From: Acidithiobacillus montserratensis
GTDB lineage: Bacteria; Pseudomonadota; Gammaproteobacteria; Acidithiobacillales; Acidithiobacillaceae
Assembly (NCBI RefSeq): GCF_018853465.1
Contig: NZ_JABBOU010000082.1
Location: 1-21,769, forward strand
DNA length: 21,769 nt
Direction: 5' to 3'
Shown: positions 8,254 to 13,812 of the stretch, piece by piece
How positions within the stretch are numbered: position 1 is the first letter of the stretch
Layout: each line of letters starts with the position of its first letter
Position numbers and translations under genes: made by a program
Notes under the pieces: generated by a model
What the model saw: only the letters and a program-made list of their open reading frames with translations
Database searches by the model: none
What the model was told of the DNA's origin: nothing

Positions 8254-8681
8254 TCGCTGACCCCGAGATCCTGAAAAGTCTGAAGAATTTCGCAGGCAGC
8301 CGCCTGATCCAAAAGTTGGGCGCGCTTTTTGACGGAAAACGCCTGATCTTTAAGCATGGTTTCGGCCGAATGGCTGCTCAGGCGTTCGTCCACCCAGTGC
8401 AAGGGCAGAGGGAAACGGCGCTGCAGACGCTCGGCAAAATTGCGCACCCGCCGCACCATCAGCCCTTCACTTCCGTCCATATTCAGGGGCAAGCCGATAA
8501 CCACCGCACGCGGTTGCCACTCCTGGAAAATCCGCGCGAAACCCTCCCAATCAGGGCCAGCCTCGCCATTGCGCAGGGTGCTTACTCCCTGGGGAGGCAG
8601 TCCGGATTCCCCCAGTACGGCAATACCAATGCGCCGCTCGCCAAAATCAATACCGAGCAGCGGTCCCGAAACTTCAGGCAT
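8250..8681 (-). CDS. ruvX: RuvX/YqgF, Holliday-junction-resolvase-fold nuclease
   Basis: This 143-aa protein has an RNase H fold and belongs to a family linked to pre-16S rRNA 5' maturation and Holliday junction resolution. Visible are LLGIDFGERRIGIAV near the N-terminus, VIGLPLNMDGSEG in the middle and VDERLSSHSAE toward the C-terminus, which carry the conserved acidic residues. The start was placed at the ATG before PEVSGPLLGID; the open frame extends 37 codons upstream inside yqgE but without family similarity. It overlaps yqgE by 8 nt and pyrR by 4 nt. The order yqgE-ruvX-pyrR-pyrB-pyrC' matches that in Pseudomonas. Confidence 0.94.
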   Translation of the reverse strand: MPEVSGPLLGIDFGERRIGIAVLGESGLPPQGVSTLRNGEAGPDWEGFARIFQEWQPRAVVIGLPLNMDGSEGLMVRRVRNFAERLQRRFPLPLHWVDERLSSHSAETMLKDQAFSVKKRAQLLDQAAACEILQTFQDLGVSE

Positions 8682-9234
8682 GGCCCGCAGCACCACTGAG
8701 CAGACGCATATCCACCCCCATGGAACGCGCTGCAGCCTGCCAGCGTTCACTGGCCGGCAAATCAAAGATGACCTGCATATCCAGAGGACCATGCAGCCAT
8801 GAATTTTCTTTCAATTCTTCTTCCAGTTGCTGCGCGCCCCAACCGGCATAACCCAGCGCCAGCAAATAGCGCTGAGGTTCTTCATGCTGGGCAATAGCCT
8901 GGAGAATATCCGGAGAACTGGTCAGTGCCAGATCCGCATTGATTTCCAGGCTGGAGAGCCACTCGCCCCGAGGACTGTGCAAAATGAAACCATGCTGCGG
9001 CTGCACCGGCCCGCCCCAATAGACCGGACGGTGGATCATTTCTTCAGAGGGTTGGATATCCACGGCCTTGAGGGCATCGGCCATGTTGATATCGACAAGA
9101 CGGTTGATGACCACCCCCATGGCCCCTTCAGGGCTGTGCTCACAGACGACGATGACCGTACGGTCAAAAAGGCCATCATGCAGAGCCGGCATGGCGATGA
9201 GGAGATGATTTTTAAGTGATGAGAAAGTCGTCAT
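8674..9234 (-). CDS. yqgE: YqgE/AlgH (UPF0301) family protein
   Basis: This 186-aa protein belongs to the UPF0301 family, whose biochemical role is unclear; in Pseudomonas the homologue AlgH was tied to alginate control. Family hallmarks are HLLIAMPALHDGLFDRTVIVV near the N-terminus, EGAMGVVINRL, the VYWGGPVQP motif and LGYAGWGAQQLEEE. The ATG at 9234 has no visible Shine-Dalgarno sequence, while a TATGAT hexamer ends only 6 nt before it, which suggests a possible leaderless start. The gene lies 66 nt after gshB and overlaps ruvX by 8 nt. Confidence 0.93.
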   Translation of the reverse strand: MTTFSSLKNHLLIAMPALHDGLFDRTVIVVCEHSPEGAMGVVINRLVDINMADALKAVDIQPSEEMIHRPVYWGGPVQPQHGFILHSPRGEWLSSLEINADLALTSSPDILQAIAQHEEPQRYLLALGYAGWGAQQLEEELKENSWLHGPLDMQVIFDLPASERWQAAARSMGVDMRLLSGAAGHA

Positions 9235-9240
9235 GCCACT

Positions 9241-9246
9241 ATCATA
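9241..9246 (-). promoter_or_regulatory. Possible internal -10 element before yqgE
   Basis: TATGAT (5/6 to the -10 consensus) ends 6 nt before the yqgE ATG, so a transcript would start at or next to the first codon. The -35 region at the proper distance reads TGCCGT, which is weak. It lies in the only gap of notable size (66 nt) inside the operon. Confidence 0.3.
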
Positions 9247-9300
9247 CGGGTTTTCTGAGTAAAACGGCAGATTAGCTGAGCGGGAAGATGAATCACCCCC

Positions 9301-10239
9301 TTATTGACCCCGCTCCAGACGCTGCCAGAGCAAGTCGGCGGCATCCACCCCGAAAAAGCGGCGAATTTCCCGGGCACCGGTGGGGCTGGTGACATTGATT
9401 TCGGTCACATAACCACCGATCACGTCGAGCCCGACAAAGAGCAGGCCGGAGGCACGCAGGGCTGGCCCCAGGGCCGCACAGATTTCCTGATCACGTTCCG
9501 TGAGCTCAGCCGCCACTGCTGTGGCGCCCGCGACCAGATTGCCGCGAAAATCCTTTTCCGAAGGCACCCGCAACATGGCACCGGGAACAGGCTGGCCATC
9601 CACCAGCAGAATCCGCTTGTCGCCTTCGCGAATCGCGGGAATGTAGCGTTGCGCCATGACATAATGCTGCCCCCAGCCGGTCACGGTTTCGAGAATACTC
9701 CCGACATTGCGGTCCTGCTGGTGGAGATAAAACACCCCTTCGCCCCCCCGCGCCGAGAGGGGCTTGACCACAACCTCCCGATGCTCGGCGAGAAAGGCGC
9801 GCAAGTCTCCCAGATCACGACTGACCAGCAAAGGCGGCAGAAACTCCGGGAAATGCAATGCATACAATTTTTCATTGGCATTGCGCAGACTCACCGGGTT
9901 ATTCACCACCCAGGTACCTGCATGTTCCAGCAGATAACAGGCGGTCAGATATTCCAGATCCACCGGCGGATCCTTGCGCATGAGGATCACATCCATTTCG
10001 GCGAGAGGCTGCTCTTCCACGGCAGCCAGGGTCACATAATCATTACTTTCATCGCGTACCGTCACCCCGCGCAGCCGCGCCCAGACCTTGCCATCGCGCA
10101 GGAACAAATCCGGCAAGCCGAACACCCAGCACTGATGTCCGCGCGCCTGGGCCGCCAACAGCATGGCGAAGCTCGTGTCCTTGGCGGGTTTGATCCCGGA
10201 GATGGGATCCATGAGAATTGCCGCTTTCAATGTCGTCAT
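9301..10239 (-). CDS. gshB: Glutathione synthetase
   Basis: This 312-aa ATP-grasp ligase joins glycine to gamma-glutamylcysteine to form glutathione. Hallmarks are the N-terminal MDPISGIKPAKDTSFAML (10-27), MRKDPPVD (87-94), the ATP-grasp VVVKPLSARGGEGVF (156-170), FRGNLVAGA and the C-terminal EINVTSPTG with metal-binding residues. The length is normal. It overlaps gshA by 4 nt (ATGA), so both glutathione enzymes are made from one transcript. Glutathione supports redox balance and, in acidithiobacilli, probably sulfur handling (inference). Confidence 0.96.
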   Translation of the reverse strand: MTTLKAAILMDPISGIKPAKDTSFAMLLAAQARGHQCWVFGLPDLFLRDGKVWARLRGVTVRDESNDYVTLAAVEEQPLAEMDVILMRKDPPVDLEYLTACYLLEHAGTWVVNNPVSLRNANEKLYALHFPEFLPPLLVSRDLGDLRAFLAEHREVVVKPLSARGGEGVFYLHQQDRNVGSILETVTGWGQHYVMAQRYIPAIREGDKRILLVDGQPVPGAMLRVPSEKDFRGNLVAGATAVAAELTERDQEICAALGPALRASGLLFVGLDVIGGYVTEINVTSPTGAREIRRFFGVDAADLLWQRLERGQ

Positions 10240-11546
10240 GATGCGGCTCCCGATGCTTGCTGCTGACGCCAGTCGGCCATTTCCCGTGCTGCCGCGACCA
10301 GGGTCAGGCGGGCAATCACGCCATAGGCATAATAGCGATTGACCGGAGCATCGGGCGGCGATTTGCGGCAGGGCAATATGCAGGGCTCGCCAAAAGCCAT
10401 GGGTTCGAAATGCGCGCCGGGGGCATTCAGGTTTTCATCCCGGCCGCGCCCGGTATGGACCCGATAAAACCCCCCCAGCACCTGCTGACCCACCATGTAC
10501 ACCACCGGTTCCGCCACCGCCTCTTCGGCGGTTTGCTCAAAGGTATAGACACCTTCCTGAATGAACACGTCGCTGACCGGCAAGCCTTCCTTGCTTTTGG
10601 CCATGCGCGTTCTCTCCTTGCGATTGAGATCCATGAACTCCGCACCGGAATAGGCGGTCATGATCCCCATGCCATAAGTACCGGCATCGGCTTTGACGAT
10701 GACAAATGGACGCTGGGTGATGCCGTAATGCGCATAACGCTCGCGGGTCAGCTCCAGAACCGCGTCCACATTGGCAACCAAACAATCCCGTCCCTCAGCA
10801 CGCATGAAGTCAATGCCCTGACAGCGCCGGAAAAAGGGATCAATTAGCCAGGGGTCGATATCAATGACCTCCGCCAGCTCATGGGCAGCAGCCCGGTAAT
10901 GGGCAAAATGCTGGGACTTGCGCCGGGACCGCCACCCCGCTGCCAGCGGTGGCGAAATGGGCTGCTCCAGATTTTCGAGTATTTCCGGCACGCCACCGGA
11001 CAAATCGTTATTGAGCAAAATCAGCTGTGGATCAAAGCCTGCGGCCTGCAGGCGATTACCCTCACGAAAAATCGGCTCCAGGAGCAGAACATTGCCAGAA
11101 GGTAAATCATAGGCAGTCCGTTCTTCGAGCAACAAAGAGCCGACCCTGACATCCAGCCCGGACATTTCCAGCAGCTCCCGCAATCTCGCCACATTTTCCA
11201 GATAAAACAGGTTACGGGTGTGATTTTCCGGAATCAGGAGCAGTCGTTCCAGTCCCGGATAATATTGATTGAGATAATGCTGAATGGCCGACACGTAGAG
11301 CGAAGAAAATTCGGGATTGAGATTATTGAAACCGGCCGAAAACAAGTTGGTATCTACGGGTGCCAGCTTGAACCCGGAATTGCGCAAATCCACCGACGCG
11401 TAAAAGGGCGCCGGCGTCATCTGGAACTGGCTGCGAAACCAGCGTTCAATAGCTGACTGCCCGGCAATCAGATGCCGCTCGATATCCAGTAAAGCCTCAG
11501 TGCGCTCCGTGGCGAGCAGGGGGATATTTTGTAAAACTTCAGTCAT
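10236..11546 (-). CDS. gshA: Glutamate-cysteine ligase, 'T. ferrooxidans' family
   Basis: This 436-aa protein matches in content and length the proteobacterial glutamate-cysteine ligase family typified by Acidithiobacillus ferrooxidans, which differs from the E. coli and plant-type enzymes. Recognisable stretches include YASVDLRNSGFKLAPVDTN near the N-terminus, FSAGFNNL, and FVIVKADAGTYGMGIMT toward the middle, likely in the ATP-binding part. It makes gamma-glutamylcysteine, the first step of glutathione synthesis. Its start overlaps the gltA stop and its stop overlaps the gshB start, each as ATGA. The identification rests on sequence recognition plus the gshB neighbour. Confidence 0.92.
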   Translation of the reverse strand: MTEVLQNIPLLATERTEALLDIERHLIAGQSAIERWFRSQFQMTPAPFYASVDLRNSGFKLAPVDTNLFSAGFNNLNPEFSSLYVSAIQHYLNQYYPGLERLLLIPENHTRNLFYLENVARLRELLEMSGLDVRVGSLLLEERTAYDLPSGNVLLLEPIFREGNRLQAAGFDPQLILLNNDLSGGVPEILENLEQPISPPLAAGWRSRRKSQHFAHYRAAAHELAEVIDIDPWLIDPFFRRCQGIDFMRAEGRDCLVANVDAVLELTRERYAHYGITQRPFVIVKADAGTYGMGIMTAYSGAEFMDLNRKERTRMAKSKEGLPVSDVFIQEGVYTFEQTAEEAVAEPVVYMVGQQVLGGFYRVHTGRGRDENLNAPGAHFEPMAFGEPCILPCRKSPPDAPVNRYYAYGVIARLTLVAAAREMADWRQQQASGAAS

Positions 11547-12715
11547 GCCTGGGCCTGATTCCTTTTATCAATAGCCACATACTGACGTGGACTGGCTCCG
11601 TTATACACCTGGGTGGGGCGGAATATCCGATTATCGGCCAATTGTTCCCGCCAATGGGCCAGCCAGCCTGCGGAACGGGCCATGGCGAAAATGGGCGTAA
11701 ACAAATCGGCCTTGATCCCCATTTCGTGGTAAAGCACACCGGAATAGAAATCCACATTGGCATGAATACCCTTGGGACCGAGCCTTTCTGTGGCCAGCTT
11801 TTCGACCTCTATGGCAATTTCAAAGAGCTGACTGTGGCGCAGTTGACCATTGCTCGCCAGTTTTTCCATCATGTCCTTCAAAATAGCTGCACGCGGATCA
11901 CGGGTTTTATATACCCGATGTCCAAAGCCCCAGATTTTTTCTTTGTTCGCCGTTTTGCTGTCCAGATAGGCAGCAACCCGGTCAACACTGCCAATTTCTT
12001 CCAGCATCTCCACTACCTTCTGGTTGGCTCCGCCATGCAGCGGGCCGGCCAGAGTACCGATGGCGCCGCCAATCACATGGTAAGGATTGGTCAGTGTCGA
12101 GCCAGTCACCAGCACCGAAAAGGTACTGGCGTTGATGGTATGTTCCGCGTGAAGAATGAGACAAGTATCCAGAATTTTGGCCAGCGCCGGGTTGGGCTCC
12201 CGTCCGGAAATCATGTAGAGGAAATTGGCGGCATGATTCAAATCCGTGCGCGGAGCAATGGGATCATTACCGAAACGCATCTGCTCCCACATGGCTACAA
12301 TCGTGGGCATGCGCGCAATAATGCGCATGGCCATGGCGTCCAGATGCGGAGTATTTTCGCGTTCGGCATCGGAAAGTTCCTGCTGCGGGTAAAACATGCC
12401 CAAACTGGCTACGGCGCAGTGCAACATATCCATGGGGTGACCGGTGACCGGCATGAACTTCATGATTTCCCGCACATTGTATTTGACCTGACGGTGGCTG
12501 CGCAGGCCCTGGTCAAAGGCTTGCAGATCGCTGGCTTCGGGTAGTGTTCCATCCAGAAGCAGCAGGGCCACTTCTTCAAAACTGCTGTGGGCCACCAGAT
12601 CGTCAATGGCGTAACCGCGATAACTCAACAAACCTGCCGCGCCATCTATGTGAGAAATACTGGAGTGGGTGGCCGCCACGCCTTCCAGACCGGGAGCTAC
12701 GTTCGTATCCGCCAT
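11543..12715 (-). CDS. gltA: Citrate synthase
   Basis: This 390-aa enzyme condenses acetyl-CoA and oxaloacetate to citrate. The catalytic residues are visible: H227 in GPLHGGAN, H266 in GFGHRVYKTRDPR and D322 in NVDFYSG; HAEHTINAST (189-198) is also conserved. It is shorter than the ~430-aa E. coli-type enzyme and lacks its N-terminal extension, so it resembles the Gram-positive/archaeal/cyanobacterial form. A 2-methylcitrate synthase is less likely without prp neighbours. The start has AAAGGAG about 7 nt upstream. It heads a long operon with gshA-gshB, and the 89 bp before it contain two perfect palindromes. Confidence 0.95.
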   Translation of the reverse strand: MADTNVAPGLEGVAATHSSISHIDGAAGLLSYRGYAIDDLVAHSSFEEVALLLLDGTLPEASDLQAFDQGLRSHRQVKYNVREIMKFMPVTGHPMDMLHCAVASLGMFYPQQELSDAERENTPHLDAMAMRIIARMPTIVAMWEQMRFGNDPIAPRTDLNHAANFLYMISGREPNPALAKILDTCLILHAEHTINASTFSVLVTGSTLTNPYHVIGGAIGTLAGPLHGGANQKVVEMLEEIGSVDRVAAYLDSKTANKEKIWGFGHRVYKTRDPRAAILKDMMEKLASNGQLRHSQLFEIAIEVEKLATERLGPKGIHANVDFYSGVLYHEMGIKADLFTPIFAMARSAGWLAHWREQLADNRIFRPTQVYNGASPRQYVAIDKRNQAQA

Positions 12716-12730
12716 GTCGAACTCCTTTTA

Positions 12731-12742
12731 TTCTGATCAGAA
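12731..12742. promoter_or_regulatory. Perfect palindrome upstream of gltA (proximal)
   Basis: TTCTGATCAGAA is a 12-bp perfect palindrome, 16 nt upstream of the gltA ATG and just before its ribosome-binding site. It may be a regulator site or a short RNA hairpin. Confidence 0.35.
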
Positions 12743-12781
12743 ATGCATCCAGGGGTTGCCGGGCTATTCGCTATCAGCCGG

Positions 12782-12793
12782 TGATGATCATCA
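12782..12793. promoter_or_regulatory. Perfect palindrome upstream of gltA (distal)
   Basis: TGATGATCATCA is a second 12-bp perfect palindrome, 51 bp from centre to centre of the first. Both share a TGATCA core. A promoter for gltA must lie in this segment because a terminator stands just upstream, but I could not fix -35/-10 boxes. Confidence 0.35.
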
Positions 12794-12804
12794 TAACGCG
12801 CTGG

Positions 12805-12833
12805 AAAAATAAAAGGGAGGCCGCGAGCCTCCC
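12805..12833 (-). terminator. Rho-independent terminator of erpA
   Basis: On the minus strand there is a perfect stem GGGAGGC / GCCTCCC with a 5-nt loop, followed directly by TTTTATTTTT. It lies about 27 nt after the erpA stop codon and separates erpA from the gltA operon. Confidence 0.9.
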
Positions 12834-12860
12834 CAGGAGCAATTTTAGCTGTCCGGTTTA

Positions 12861-13232
12861 TCAGGCAGAAAAAGAAGACCCACAACCACAGGTGGTGGTC
12901 GCGTTGGGATTTTTGATCACAAACTGTGCGCCTTCAAGGCCTTCGCTGTAATCAATTTCAGCACCCACGAGATACTGATAGCTCATGGGATCAATAAGGA
13001 GACTGACACCAAACTGATGGACTTCGGTATCTCCTTCATTCATGTTTTCATCAAAGGTGAAACCGTACTGAAAACCGGAACAGCCACCGCCAGTCACAAA
13101 AACCCGCAGCTTGAGGTCTTCAGAACCTTCCTCTTCAATGAGGGCGCTGATTTTATCCGCCGCATTCTGGGTCAGGGTCATTACCGGAGGAATGGAATCC
13201 AGATTGGTCATTGTTTCTGTTGCTGTGCTCAT
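12861..13232 (-). CDS. erpA: A-type iron-sulfur carrier ErpA
   Basis: This 123-aa A-type carrier delivers Fe-S clusters to apoproteins. The three cluster-binding cysteines are C51 in [11 protein letters not shown] and C115/C117 in TTCGCGSSF. The [10 protein letters not shown] and [10 protein letters not shown] segments and the [11 protein letters not shown] stretch match ErpA more closely than IscA or SufA. The start was set at the ATG at 13232, which has GGAG 9 nt upstream. The frame is open 17 codons further but reads through the leader. It is transcribed alone: a promoter at 13282-13311 and a strong terminator at 12805-12833 bracket it. Confidence 0.94.
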   Translation of the reverse strand: MSTATETMTNLDSIPPVMTLTQNAADKISALIEEEGSEDLKLRVFVTGGGCSGFQYGFTFDENMNEGDTEVHQFGVSLLIDPMSYQYLVGAEIDYSEGLEGAQFVIKNPNATTTCGCGSSFSA

Positions 13233-13281
13233 TGTGCATAACTCCATGCGCCGCAGCGCGTTGTTCAGTGGATACCCGACC

Positions 13282-13311
13282 ATTTTGCTCGCTTTTTCGG
13301 GGTAGCGTCAA
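13282..13311 (-). promoter_or_regulatory. erpA: Candidate erpA promoter
   Basis: On the minus strand TTGACG (5/6 to the -35 consensus) is followed by an 18-bp spacer and CAAAAT (4/6 to the -10). It ends 49 nt before the chosen erpA ATG. It has the same TTGACG-N18 layout as the pdhA promoter candidate. Confidence 0.5.
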
Positions 13312-13334
13312 GTTGTTAGAGTGCAATCCCGGAC

Positions 13335-13808
13335 TCAGTCTTTTTCGGGAGAGTGCGGAGCGTACTTCACAGCGGCCACCCGTGCACCGACCAAAACCGC
13401 CAGGAGCACCGCTGTGGCGATGAGATCCATGGGCCCGAGGTGATGAGCATAAAGGCCAATGAACAGTTCACGCAAGACAAAGACTATGGCCACTTCCGAC
13501 AACACCCGCAAACGGATGCGGTGAAACTCCAGATAATCCGTGAAAGTCCGAAACAACTCAATCAGCACGAACACCGAAAGCACGTCAGACACAAGTCCCT
13601 GAATGGCATCTTCTTCGCGGAAAGACAGGAAGGTTTCATACACATCCCAGACCACCGCCACCAACGAGGCGACCAGCGTCAGCAGCATGACAAAAATTAG
13701 CACGACCACGATGAAATCAAGAAAGCGTTCATAGAAGCGCAGAATGCGCCCGCGCAGACCGCTGACGCCTATGGTAGGCAGGGATTCCTCAGCACCTGAC
13801 TTGGTCAA
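13335..13808 (-). CDS. PsiE-like four-helix membrane protein
   Basis: This protein of about 157 aa resembles the phosphate-starvation-inducible PsiE family of inner-membrane proteins of unknown function. Four hydrophobic segments are visible at about 32-53, 72-90, 101-120 and 127-148, with RFYERFLDFIVVVL at the first and SEVAIVFVLRELF in the third. The start is proposed as a TTG at 13808, 4 nt after the E2/E3 stop, with a GGCAGGG ribosome-binding site upstream. The open frame reaches back to 13874, but that part overlaps E2/E3 and has no membrane or family character. Its place at the end of the pdh operon suggests co-transcription; a link to carbon or phosphate supply is only inference. Confidence 0.75.
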   Translation of the reverse strand: MTKSGAEESLPTIGVSGLRGRILRFYERFLDFIVVVLIFVMLLTLVASLVAVVWDVYETFLSFREEDAIQGLVSDVLSVFVLIELFRTFTDYLEFHRIRLRVLSEVAIVFVLRELFIGLYAHHLGPMDLIATAVLLAVLVGARVAAVKYAPHSPEKD

Positions 13809-13812
13809 GCGG

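Noticed and set aside
13335..13350. Possible terminator after the PsiE-like gene
   Set aside because: Only a weak GAGT...ACTC pairing is visible a little downstream and there is no T-run.
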